Positions 34,608-45,147 of a stretch of 64,000 bases of DNA are shown here, in pieces. Position numbers and translations under genes: made by a program. The notes below the pieces were generated by a model. That model was not told the origin of the DNA. It searched no databases and saw only the letters and a program-made list of their open reading frames with translations. The first letter of the stretch is position 1, and each line of letters opens with the position of its first letter. Origin of the DNA: Kondoa malvinella (Eukaryota; Basidiomycota; Agaricostilbomycetes; Agaricostilbales; Kondoaceae); NCBI GenBank assembly GCA_039545315.1, contig BCIM01000008.1, positions 912,691 through 976,690 of the forward strand. Direction: 5' to 3'.

Positions 34608-37209
34608 TAAAAAACATACTCTACCAGATGTTCGACCATCCTCTTTGCGCGGACATTGTACATAGGCTTTGCATCGCCAGTACCATCGCAGATGTAAGCG
34701 ATAGCGTACTGTTCGCACTGTCTGTACGTCAGCTACTGTTAATGGCTTGGTCTGATAATAACGCACTACATCATCGAAAGTTGTACAGGTGGTTGCTAGG
34801 CTCGCATCGTGATCCTCCATGGCTTTCCAAATGGCCCAAGCAGCTCGGCTCTATGTGTGGATGTAAGTAGTCGGTATGTACTGTCTCTTCAAGCTTACAC
34901 GCTGAACGTCGTAGGTGACGAGTGCTGGATCCCACAATTTCGGCCTGCGCTTATCGAAGGTCCAACTCCCACCCCGACGCCAGAAAGGGGACCCATGGGG
35001 TCTCGCCCAATCATGTTGCATTCGATGCAGCCATGCAGCAAAATGCCTGGGTATCCTTCCATTGGCTGATCACACAATCGGCAGACAAAGCCGACGCCTT
35101 CGATGGTTGCTTCGTCTGATGGTAAAATGAGAGCGGGTTTGTCCTTTGGCACGAGAGTGAGTCGAGCTGCTCGAGCGGCGGCAAGCAGGTCTGCTCGAAC
35201 ACGGTCGCCGAAGGCTTCAATGTCTCGCGATATCTCAGCACGGGCGGAAAGAAAGGCTCGTTTGAGTTCGGTTCGGGTCCAATTTAAGTCTTTGAAGTCT
35301 CCGAACAGGGTTTGCATGCTTGGGAAGGCGAAGAGGTTTGCTTCGTTGATCCTAGGCATGTTAGGCTCGCTGTCTCGCATCAGACTAGACACCGACGGCG
35401 CATTGAGCATGTGGATACGGAACAAGTCGCAAAGCTGTTCGTGCCAATTGTCGTATTCAGTAGCACTAGACATGAGCTCCGCGATACGATTGGTCATCCA
35501 TTCTTCAAAAGGTCGATAATGCTCGGGCGTAAAGGCTGTTTTGGTATTCTGAGTCAACAGGTCAGCTTGGTCGGGAATTGACAGCATTGGTACAGACCCA
35601 GAGGACGTTGTCGAGCTTGGTCTTACGAAGAGCAAACACTAGAATAGCGTCGATGTGTGCGGTGGAGACATCATGCGTGAAAGCAAAGTGTGCGATGAAA
35701 CTGTAAAAATCATTGCTAAGCGATCGGAAGAGGAGGTGTCCTTCAACGCACGCATTTCGAAAGTTCTCCCGCTGGTTACGAATGTCCTCTCGCTTCTTCT
35801 GCTTGGCTCGGACGTTTTCCGTAATTTCGGCCCCTTGCACCCTCTGACAGATAGTAGCAAAGGTCTGCAGCCGCGTCACGCGACCAGATTCGTGCTCGTA
35901 GAGCTTCTGTCTGAGAGCGTCTGGACCTTCACTGCGTAGCGCGAGCTCTTCATCATAACCATCATCATCTTCGTCCGATAGCACGGACAGAGGGCTACCA
36001 GGAGGACCAGGCGCATCTTCCCTGACAGGGTACGGCACAATGGACAAATCGCCTTCGAGACTTTTGGTTCGCTCTACGTCGTATAAAGTCGTAATCTGAG
36101 TTGGTCGACTTGAGAGTCCCAGAAGCGGCCGGCCCACGCACTAGTGCCAGGGTCATCGACAGCTCCTGGAAGACAGGGTCACGCGATCATTCAAGCATGA
36201 CGAGGTACTTACCGTCCTTCATCACATAAGGCAAGCAAGGCAAGAGATCTCTGTAGATTTTTCCAAGCTTGTAGATGTCTGCGTAGAGCAAGAGATGATC
36301 TCTTCTGCATTTGATGCAGGCTCTAATACCAAGTGCGAAAAGGGCGATCGACTTGTTGTGCTGAACGCCACAGATCCAGCAATGACTACTGAAGCACAAG
36401 TGGGCAAAGGCCAATGCGGTGTAATCGGTAGGATCTGGCCACTATTGGGCTATCAGCAGTATTATTTATGCTGCATCACGAGACGAACAGTAATCAGACG
36501 CCAGGTGTGTCCATCGTCGTCTTCCCATAGGACGCCAATGTCTTTCGCTGCGTCACCCCCGGCCCAGAATTGAGAGGACTTGTACACATTGTTCTCGCGC
36601 GACTGACGCCGGATCGAACGAGCAGCTTCAGACGACAGCAAAGCATAGAAGTGCTTGGAAGAGAAAGCAAGATGGTAGAGAGCAGAGCGATGAAGCTCAG
36701 ACAGGATCATGCTTAAAATCTCCAGGGGAAGTCGATAGAAAGGACAAGGCTTTCGCGATCTTGCAATGCCGCGTTTCTTGACGACCTTCTTCTTCTTTGT
36801 CTCTGTTCGCGCTGTCAGAACATGGGCAGCCTCAAAGGAATGTGGCTAACTCGTTAACGTGAATTCGTCCTCGCTGTCACTTTTGACTTGTTGGACAACA
36901 TCAATGCTCATCTCGAAATCGTCATTGGCTGAGTCAGACACATAGCACTCGTCTGTCCAGTGTCATACCGTCAGACTATGCCCTTTGACGCGTGCGGGAG
37001 CCGTGCACTTACCTTCTTCGCTATCCGAGGCAACAGCAGTCAACTGGTCGAGATTGTAGGTTACAGGCTTCGACACCCGTCAAGATGTTCGTAAAGCAGC
37101 TGTCATTGTCTGCAAGAGCACAGAAGTTTGGTCTTGCCTCGTATGAGGTCTGGACGTCGAAGAAAGAGAAAGCCAAAGCTCTCCTTTTCGGCGACTTTGT
37201 CGAGCACAT
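34608..37209 (-). pseudogene. F-box/zinc-finger family gene, tandem copy B, with an apparent 1-nt frameshift
   Basis: The order of parts is PVTYNLDQL, an acidic patch (SDSEDEFTL), an F-box LPLEILSMILSELHRS then ALYHLAFSSKHFYALLSSEA, and a Cys module (FAHLCFSSHCWICGV, GIRACIKCRR). Next come an acidic helix-rich middle (36137-35200) and a C-x2-C finger (FVCRLCDQPMEGYPG). The conserved C-terminal block WRRGGSWTFDKRRPKLWDPA then LVTYDVQR, spliced to SRAAWAIWKAMEDHD, is in another frame. One extra base at the C4 run (34997-35000) would join them. This could be a decaying gene or a homopolymer error. A candidate first exon at 37209 begins MCSTKSPKRRALAF; no closer ATG fits. The likely role is SCF substrate adaptor; the family is known in basidiomycetes only as F-box proteins. 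Confidence 0.65.
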
Positions 37210-37621
37210 CAGTCCTGTATGATGTACCCTACGTGCTGTCGTACTGTCTGCTGCTCTTCAAAGTGGAAAGGTGAGCCAGAGAAACGGGACAGCGCTGCTC
37301 GCGCTTTCGCCTTGAATCGTCAAGCATGGTCAGCGTCTGGAGTGTCACAGTCATACGAGTACAATGACAAGCTCGAGATCTTGGCACGCGTCTCTTCATT
37401 CTATCTCTGCGCCGCGCTGCGTTGTCATTTCTCAGCTGGTCAAGCGCTTGAAGTCGCACAGCCTAAAAGCGATACACATTAGCATACCTTCGTATTCATC
37501 TGTTCAGTGCACTGCTTGAACTCAGACAGCACAGCTCGCGTGCTGAGGCGCAGTAATGTAAGAGGCATTCCTCCATGACCTCCTTCTTTCCAACTGTTAT
37601 CTCTCGTCGTCTGTACACAAC
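37210..37621. other. Divergent intergenic region
   Basis: Promoter region between F-box copy B and the methyltransferase gene. No supported gene; short frames on both strands lack motifs. Confidence 0.4.
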
Positions 37622-38591
37622 ATGTCCTTTCTTCTTCGCCTTCAACAGGTGCTCGGTCTCTTGACCCAAGTTGCGACTGTCTTCCGAAATGGCTTTCTAC
37701 ACGCCTATCAGAAACAGCGTCTGAATGGACTGACTTCTGACTGGCTCAACCCAAGAGTCTGGTGGAGCTACATGCTGTCCAAAGGTTTTCCTATCATTCT
37801 TGATCAAGTGGACGAAGTCTGGGCAGCAGAGAAAACAAACTTGGTTGGAAGAGCATATGTGAGGCGAGGCTCTCGACACTGCCTCTCAGCACTGACCAAT
37901 TCTTCAGGGACGAGTGTTGGAGATCGGTCCTGGAGCAGGTCACACACTAGCATACTACAACAAAGAGCGCATTGAGAAGATTTATGGCGTCGAACCTAGA
38001 CCTTCTATGCCTGAAGAATTGCGCTCAGCGGTCATTCGTCACAAGCTAGAAGATGTTTTCCAGCTCGTTGACGCCTCTTTATGCGACAAAGTTGCTTTGG
38101 ATGCTGCTGGTATAGCGAAAGGCTCTTTCGATACGGTGAGCTTATAGCAGCATCGATTAGCAGCGTTCTAACGCTTATCGGAAGGTTGTCTGCGTTCAAG
38201 TCTTATGCTCTGCTTCTAAACCAAAAGCTCTGATGCGATCGCTGCAAACTTTCCTCAAACCCGGTGGACAACTTTTGCTATTCGAGCATGTTGCGAGCGA
38301 GGATGTATGGACAGCCAAGGTACAAAATCGTAGGTCTACATCTGCCTTTGCAGCTCTCACTCACTTTGGCTCCAGTCATCAACCCTGTATACTCTTCTCT
38401 ATTCGGCAACTGCAATACCAACAGACCGTCAGCCCAATGGCTGAGCGAGATTGGCACATGGTCGTCAGCTGAAATCTGGTCGCCTGCAAGCGAGGGTCCA
38501 GTAAGTGCAGCATCTCATCAAAGGAGCGAGTCTCATGTCCATGCAGGAGAGCCTGTCACCGCATGCTATCGGAGTCTATGTCAGGGCATGA
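37622..38591 (+). CDS. METTL7-like SAM-dependent methyltransferase
   Basis: The class I methyltransferase fold is visible. An N-terminal hydrophobic stretch is followed by GRVLEIGPGAGHTLAYY (SAM-binding motif I), then KIYGVEPRPSM (motif II acid). FDTVVCVQVLCSASKPK is motif IV and LKPGGQLLLFEHV motif V/VI. The C-terminal NLINPVYSSLFGNCNTNRPS and HAIGVYVRA match METTL7/thiol- or alkyl-methyltransferase-like proteins. Introns of about 45-55 nt join five exons in frame; the stop is TGA at 38589-38591. METTL7 proteins sit at ER or lipid-droplet membranes via their N-terminus, consistent with the hydrophobic start (LRLQQVLGLLTQVATVF). The substrate is unknown. Confidence 0.85.
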
Positions 38592-38646
38592 AGCAGAGCT
38601 TGTGCAGAGTCTACACTTGGACAGTACAGCATACGATAGGATTAAA

Positions 38647-39299
38647 TCATGTAACAGACAGACTAGGCAGGTCCCCTACTGGTCCCCTTGCATACGGTGA
38701 ATTGTCGACCGAGAAATGAAACTCCTCTGAAAGATCCGACACTTCGTCAACCTTGAGGCGATTCTCGTCCTGAAGTTCAAGGTCAGCCCAGGTGTCAGCG
38801 TGCAGAGACATGACCTACACGAATCAGCAGACTTTCTACATCTTGCATGTCTCCCTGTGGCGCGGTAACAGCTGTTTGCAGCGCGGCAACAGCTGTTGTC
38901 AAGTCGCCGATTGCTTGGACAAGAGGCTCGAGTGCGGCATTCACGGCATCAGTGACGGCAGCCTGCAAATCGATTACAGCTTGAGCAGCGTTAGCTGCGC
39001 ACAGCAATAAGCTCGTTAGACTGTATTGCCTTTATGCTTCAATGTTGCACTCACCCTGATGAGGGACCGCTCTTTCGTAGCAGGTCACAGCGACCAGATC
39101 TTTGTTCTTGAATCGGCCATCTACAGCAATGGCATTGAGGACGGATGGGAGAAAAAGCTCTCGTACCATACCTTAACTCCAGATCCTGGCGAAGTTGAAT
39201 GGCTTTCAACACGTCGTCAGAAGTGGGCGGACAAGCTGGAGCTGGAGGATGAGCGAGTCCTCCTATGTAAGCTACTCGACTGATTGGTATAGTAGCCAT
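38647..39299 (-). CDS. Orphan protein with alanine-rich heptad-like helix
   Basis: The ATG at 39299-39297 gives MATIPISRVAYIGGLAHPPA then PACPPTSDDVLKAIQLRQDL, an exon starting WPIQEQRSGRCDLL, and an alanine-rich helix (AVIDLQAAVTDAVNAALEP, LVQAIGDLTTAVAALQTAV). The last exon ends GPVGDLPSLSVT, TGA at 38649-38647. Three introns fit GT-AG and keep frame. The helix has regular hydrophobic spacing and could form a coiled coil. Nothing else is recognised; no targeting signal. It converges on the methyltransferase gene with only about 55 bp between stops. Confidence 0.55.
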
Positions 39300-40125
39300 T
39301 TCCCCAGAGTGACATGGATGTTGCAAAACAACAATACGCTGCCGAATCTGATAACGAGACTTGACCGCCTACGGTGACCTTTGCTTCAAGGCTTCGATAC
39401 GTGCTTGCCATACACCAGCGTTCTCAGTACAGGATCAGACCTTGTGCGCTCCCATCTGGTGCTGCGTGTCTTCTATCGTGCCTGAATCGCCTGTCTCTTT
39501 GTTTCGCTTTAGCATCTTGCCAATATTTCCTTTCTATTCGCTGCGGCTAACTAGTTACATCTGGCATCTATTGCCTTCAATGGGCTCCGAAACAATTGAA
39601 TATCATGTCACACTGGAGCGACAATGCAGGGCACGAGCATCAAGAGATGATACCGTTCTCCATGCACTATTCTTATTCACCTCCAGATGCAAGTGGCTAG
39701 TATGATTGCCATTCTTGAGGCTTATTGGACACATTATAGCATCCTGGCTTAGCGGTCACTTTCAAGAGCGCCGCTCAACTTTTGTCTAACCAAAAAATGA
39801 TGGTCGCGTTTACTTTCATGATAGATGCGGCACGTCTCTTGCTTCCTCCCTTCGCAGTTTTGGGACCAACGGGAAATTAACCAGAAACACGGAGCGCGGC
39901 TTTTGAGCATCCATCCATATGAATGTGTCATCTGTAGCAAACCTGCAAAGTTTCTTCAGCCATGTGCTGGTGCGTGGCTGCACTTGGACCAACCCATGAT
40001 TCACGATTGGCCTCGTAAGGCATTGAACAACTATGATCACTCAGTTCTGACTAATAGAGAAAATAGTCCCATACTGCTCTCATCCCAGTAATTGCTCTAT
40101 AGAAGCTGGTAAACTAGCTCGCAGT
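39300..40125. other. Intergenic region with a degenerate zinc-finger-like segment
   Basis: A plus-strand frame at 39825-40091 reads YECVICSKPAKFLQPC and later IHDWPRKALNN. This resembles the first half and the tail (WP-x-H-K) of a MYND finger with several ligands missing. Otherwise no gene is supported. Confidence 0.4.
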
Positions 40126-40401
40126 ATGCCGAAAGAGATGAACGCGGAAACTGGATTCGACACGCCTCGGATTTCTCGAATGTGTGCGCAATGTAGCAAC
40201 ATTAAGAATGCCGACAAGCAGTGCAAGGACAAAGTGTGACTTGATGTAATGCTGGTCAGCTCAGTTCCAAACATCCTTTCTCGCCTTCGGTTGAACAACC
40301 CTTCATGTTCAGAATGTCAATCAAAGCACTGGCCAAAACACAAGCCAGCGTGCCAGGATATTCGGCGGCAGAAGAGGGAACAGCTGCAGGGCAAATCGTA
40401 G
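40126..40401 (+). pseudogene. MYND zinc-finger fragment
   Basis: From an ATG at 40126 the frame gives MPKEMNAETGFDTPRISRM then CAQCSNIKNADKQC, the start of a MYND finger. An in-frame stop follows. Further on in the same frame comes NNPSCSECQSKHWPKHKPAC, the finger's second half (C-x2-C...H-x3-C), then a basic tail and TAG at 40399-40401. I cannot find a normal-length intron that removes the stop and restores the middle cysteines. The locus is therefore either a remnant or has an unusual very short intron (24 nt would keep frame). MYND fingers bind proline-rich partners. Confidence 0.5.
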
Positions 40402-40879
40402 GTAGATCTTAGCGTTATCTGATAGACTAAATGTACATATGATTTAGAAAGACCGAATCACTAGTATAAGGGCAAGCACGATGGATGGGGCATAGTGACC
40501 TTGCGTTCACGAACGATTACAGCGATGAGAGGGATGATGTCAGACACAAGTACTGAACGAGCAAGGAGACTCAGTGAACAGCCGCATTCGACGGCTGAGA
40601 GACTAGTGGAAACGAAAGAGAGAGAAAATTGTCCCCCTAGTTCGCAGCGGGAGTTAAGCGACGACGACATCATGCGTTCGTGAACGCCGCCTTTGGTGAT
40701 CTACCGCTTGGGAGGAAGTCCGACAACCGGCATCTCTGGCGATGCGAAACAGCGGGCAATATATACATCTAGAATCGCAAGCTAAGAATCTGCAAGATAT
40801 AGAGTACAAGAGCACTCACTTTCTAACCACTCGATTGTCAACCCGATGATACAAATACAATCCCTCGCAACAGCTTCTG
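40402..40879. other. Intergenic region carrying a 13-bp inverted repeat
   Basis: This is the region downstream of RPB5. It contains GCGTTCACGAACG at 40503-40515 and its exact reverse complement at 40675-40687. A plus-strand frame (40495-40683) between them has no known motif. Confidence 0.5.
40503..40687. repeat. 13-bp inverted repeat pair with 159-bp spacer
   Basis: The arms 40503-40515 and 40675-40687 are perfect reverse complements. Each arm is itself nearly palindromic (CGTTC-NN-GAACG). This could be the ends of a tiny non-autonomous element or two regulator-binding sites; no target-site duplication is obvious. Confidence 0.5.
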
Positions 40880-41872
40880 CTATATGCAAATTCGATACGA
40901 GACATACCTCCCCGCCTGCCTCTCACAATCAGCTTCTTCCCATCAACGCAAAGGGCACAACTGACCGTCTCACTAGGTCTAGTAATCTTGACGACCTGAC
41001 CTCTCTTCAACCCATAATACTTTGCAACCGGATCCGTAATCAAAATCCTAGGCAACTGAGAATCCTTCAATCGATACTTTTTGAGCAATTCTTTCTTTTC
41101 TTGAGGTGTAATGATTTGATGCGGTGGAACGAGTTGATGATCTGTAATGTTGACTAGTAGATCTGATTCTTGGAAATCTTCTATCGCGTAGTCTGCTGAG
41201 ATGCCGCTAATCAACTGTCATCACGCATTCCTCATCAGCATAAGCTGAAGGTTAGACATGTAGATGACCTGAGATACAATTAGCACAGTACGCAAGAACA
41301 AAGGGATGTGAAGCTACCTTTTTCGCAGCCGAAGTCATTGCGGCCGACCAAATGATGATGCCCACTTGAACCTGCTTGTCATCGAGAATCCCAATGAACC
41401 TGTGAACTCCCAATGTCTGTCAGACATCCAACGGATCTTTAGAGCTCAGGAAAGCACCTTCGCATAGTCTTTATACCAACGCTCGCTTCATCCGAGAAAA
41501 AGACGTAAACTTTCTGTGATTGATCGCCTTCTTTGGTAGCGAAAAAGTTGAGAGCCGCTTTACTGTTGGTCCGTTCACATGTGTTCTAGCCCAGAAGACA
41601 AGGGGCGACATACTCAACTGCATCACCTCCAGCGTACTTTTGAGTGAATTCGTCTAGGTCCATACTGATTTCTTGTTCAGAGATGAGGTAGCCCTATGCG
41701 CAAACGTTAGGTCATAGGTCGCAGTCTGTATGAGGAGCTCACCCTGTCCCTGCATAATTCCAGTATAGTCTTCTTTACTCGGTGCAAACGCGATATTTCG
41801 CCGTCTCCTGACTGTTGCGTAGCAGGTGCATGAGTACAGATTAGCGGCCAGTGCTAGAATTGGCCATACCAT
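40880..41872 (-). CDS. RPB5: RNA polymerase subunit RPB5 (RPABC1)
   Basis: Rpb5 is shared by RNA polymerases I, II and III and forms the lower jaw. Exons read [50 protein letters not shown], then [19 protein letters not shown]. The C-terminal domain is [50 protein letters not shown] and [12 protein letters not shown]. It ends with TAG at 40882-40880. The best start has ATG at 41872-41870 immediately followed by an intron, so the first coding exon is the start codon alone. The first ATG upstream (about 41930) is in another frame. Spliced length of about 220 residues matches the family. Confidence 0.9.
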
Positions 41873-42038
41873 GTTGGAAGTAGCGGTTCGACGACAAGAT
41901 GTATTTTTTTGTTGCTCTTCGGTCATCAGCATACGGCCAAGCTCTAGAAGCTAGCAAGGCGTCTAGAGCGCGACAGAGAGCAGATGGAAGTGGACTCGGT
42001 GCGCTATACTTGCCAAAACCTGTGGTCGACTGCTCATC

Positions 42039-43173
42039 ATGCATTACCAGAATGGCGGAAATGGTCTCAAGCAACTTCAAGCGCAGCTCGCAGCCTCTCA
42101 AGCTAGAGAAGCAGCTCTCTCTGTATGTTTCATCCTTTGACAAAGTGTCCTCTTCGCACTGATGCTATGCACAGACAGCCCTTGAACAATTGACGACCTA
42201 CAGGTCCTCGAGCTCTCTACCATCTACTTCCACTCTGCCTCATTCTGTATTGAACCTACTTGCGAACTTGCACGCTGCTGTCCTCTCTAATTCTACTGCT
42301 GCTGTTCCATCAACGAGCGAAGCCACGCTAGAACTCATCAACACCCTCGTAGAAGAGAACGACACTCTTTATGCCTTGGTATCCACCTCACGCTACCAAT
42401 CTTTTCACAAAAGAGAAGAAGAGTTGACAAAAGTAGTAGAAGAGTATAAAGCTCTTGTGGGAGAATTGGAAGATGAAGTCGAGATGCATTATCGCTTAGC
42501 GCAGGCTGCTCAGGGTAGAGGCAAGGGTAAAGCAGACGTGAAAGAGAAGAGGAGAAGTCGGAGTCCAGAAAGAGAGCCTGTGCAAGAGAGGAGGAGAAGC
42601 AGATCTGTTGAATCGAGGAGAAGGAAAAGATCACCTGACCGTAGGATGTCAAGGGAGAGACAGAGATCACCACAGCGGCGGATGTCAGGGGAGAGAGAAA
42701 GGTCACCAGAGAGAAGAGACAGAAGGATCGACGAAGACCGGCGGCGCAGACGGGAAGAATCAGATCGGCGAGAAGACGCTCGCAGGCGAGAAGAACCAGA
42801 TCGAAACCCTTCCAGGCGTACGGACAGCTTACGACATTCACGTACCTCTTCTCGTCGTTCCCCTTCTCCGGCTCGGAGACAGATTCCAAAAGACTCGCCT
42901 ATGGAACCAAAACTTTCACCTACCGAGCCCAGACTCTCGCCTGTCGAGCCCAAACTCTCACCAGCGACCAAACCATCCTCACCAGCTCGATCGACCAAAC
43001 CACTCATCGTTCCAGCAGGTCTAGATCAAGCATTACCTACCGGACCAAGATCGTCTGCAGGCGAACCACCAAAAGGTCCAAGAAAAGAATCTCGCGGTCG
43101 CTTGTTCTCGTCAGCTACTTCAAGTCTCAACATCAAAGGACGAGCGAATCAATGTACTTCCCCCAAAAATTGA
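42039..43173 (+). CDS. Arginine/serine-rich protein with N-terminal coiled coil
   Basis: Exon 1 starts MHYQNGGNGLKQLQAQLAAS and runs into a 55-nt intron. Exon 2 (from 42178) continues TALEQLTTYRSSSS and a helix rich in Glu/Leu (INTLVEENDTLYALV, LTKVVEEYKALVGELEDE). A long tract of Arg-Ser, Arg-Glu and Arg-Arg repeats follows (about 42550-42890), then a Pro-rich repeat (EPKLSPTEPRLSPVEPKLSP). SR-rich tracts usually mark splicing or mRNA-processing factors, but there is no RRM here, so the role is inference. The stop is TGA at 43171-43173. The tail-to-tail neighbour is a chitinase only about 35 bp away. The start is chosen for the in-phase splice. Confidence 0.75.
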
Positions 43174-43207
43174 CAATTGCATTATTTTCACATTGTACTA
43201 CATTTAC

Positions 43208-45147
43208 TCATTGGAACCCAAACCCACTTCGAGCCGCGTTCATCAGGTCGTACTGGTTATCAGTCGCAGCGTCCCAGAAGGCTATGCCGCCAATGCCGCG
43301 CGAGGCTGCGTATCGAGCTTTGAGGTAGATCGAATCGGGATCGTCGTAAGTCACTACAGTGTTGCGGACTGCGTTTCTCAAGAAGGGCTGCAGATTCAAT
43401 TAGCATGAGAGTAAGAGGAGAGATAAAGAGGCTCACTGTAGAAGAGCAAGAATCCCATAATCGCTCATAACCGTTGATCGCATTGTACTTCCCATCACTT
43501 CCCCGACTCAACACGCCCATCGAGACCAGGCTGTTGAAACCTACTTGAGAGCCGCGGTACTGCGATAGATCGCCAGAATTTGAAGCCTTGATCGAAGGAG
43601 CGCGAAGACCGGAAGGTAGAGAAGGACCAGCAGTAGCTTTAGCGGTGGTAGTAGGATGGCAACCATTTCCACCGTGGTTCTCTGGGCAGACAGTGATGCT
43701 AGCTCCTGATTCTGGATCCACGACAGTTCTTGCCAGATCACGCTTGCGACGTTCTTTCAGACCAGTTGCCATCCATTGTGATCTAGGAACAGCTTTACGT
43801 TGTAACACTTGTTCCGGTTCGATAGAGCGACGACGACGGGTGACTAGTCGATCTGCTGATGATTGAGAAACGTAGCCGTATGCTGGAAGACCAAGCACGA
43901 TCTTGCTTAATGGCATTCCTGCGTTTGCCCATTGGTCGATACCGGCTTTCGCACTTGCACCCGGTTGGAGTGAGTTACCACAAGCATTGTCGAGAGGTGC
44001 ATTAGGTCCAGGGTTTTCAGAAGCGCCCCAAACATCGTAGTTCATGAGCAGGATGTGGTCCAGAATGGCTGCGTGGGCAGAGACGTCCTCGAGTGGTGCG
44101 CCGGTTGGACCTTTGAAAGCATTGTGTGCTGTAGCCATTGTGATGAGCTTGTCTGGACCGATGAGACCACGCAATTCTTGGAGGAGGAGAAGTAGGTTTT
44201 GCGAGTCTGAGCCGGAATAGATGTTTCCTGGATTGCCTGGTCCTCCGGGGTACTATACGGTTCGTCAGTACGAGAGCATAGTATACAGAAAGACAGAACT
44301 CACCTCCCAGTCAAGGTCAATGCCATCCAAGTTGTGATCCCAAACCATCTGAGCCAGGTTCTTGGCGAATTTCGAGCGCGAGTCAGAAGTAGCCACAGCG
44401 GGAGAAAAGTATTTGGAACCAGTCCATCCTCCAACTGAGACGACGACTTGAGTCCCAGCCTCGTGTGATCGGCGAACGATTTCGTTCAGAAGGGCGACAG
44501 AATTGGTTTGGGTGAAGTACAGGTTGAAGTTCTCATCGGGTAGTGCGAAGGCTATAGCACAAAGTCAGATTGTAGTATGTGTTTGAGCCAAGCGACTCAC
44601 CAAAGTAGATGAGGTTGAACTTGGAATAGTCGACGGCTGCTGGTGGCAGGACGTCCGAGCTCCAGTCAGGGTAGTACGAGCCAGAAACAGGACCGTGAAG
44701 GACTGAGCTGGAAGATGAAGCAGCTGGTGCAGATGATGAAGTGCTGGATGCCGATTGGGAAGAAGTGAAAGTTGATGTCGAGCTCGATTCGACTGAAGAG
44801 CTGCTAGACGGAAGAGATGAAGATGACGAGATGGTTTGCTCGGCTGCCAATTGCATAGTGAGTTTTGGATTCTTGGGTGAGTCTTGCGTCTCTCTTGGAT
44901 TCGCCAAGAAAGAAGTGCGCTGGGTTGGGAGCTGAGCAGCGGTTGCCAAAGGCTCTTCTGATGCGATGCTGACACCATCTCCTGGTCCACCGAGAATCAA
45001 GAGGCCATCTTGTCTCTTTTGATGCGCCAGCGCTGCGTATTGACCGGCAATAGTGTTCTTTTTAGCGAGGACCGGCTCGAACTTTGTTGGCGCAGCATTG
45101 ACCAGCAAGCTGGCGAATGCAAAGAGTGATAAAGCTGAGCAGCGCAT
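43208..45147 (-). CDS. Secreted GH18 chitinase
   Basis: The signal peptide is MRCSALSLFAFASLLVNAAP. A Ser/Thr-rich linker follows (about 44860-44700), then SGSYYPDWSSDVLPPAAVDY, the start of a GH18 barrel. VVVSVGGWTGSKYFSPAV is the conserved SxGG strand. DHNLDGIDLDWE carries the catalytic DxxDxDxE with Glu as acid. ILLMNYDVWG and KIVLGLPAYGYVS are later barrel strands, and GGIAFWDAATDNQYDLM is the closing strand with its Trp. All catalytic residues are kept. About six exons; TGA at 43210-43208. The enzyme should cut chitin outside the cell, in wall remodelling or nutrition. A dibasic/Arg-rich insert (TRRRRSIEPEQ, about 43840) is unusual and may be a protease-processing loop. Confidence 0.93.

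Noticed and set aside
37021..37209. Loss of the start codon in F-box copy B
   Set aside because: At first no ATG seemed to reach the VTYN block, but a GT-AG intron from about 37156 to the GAAG acceptor near 37069 links an ATG at 37209 in frame, so start loss cannot be claimed.
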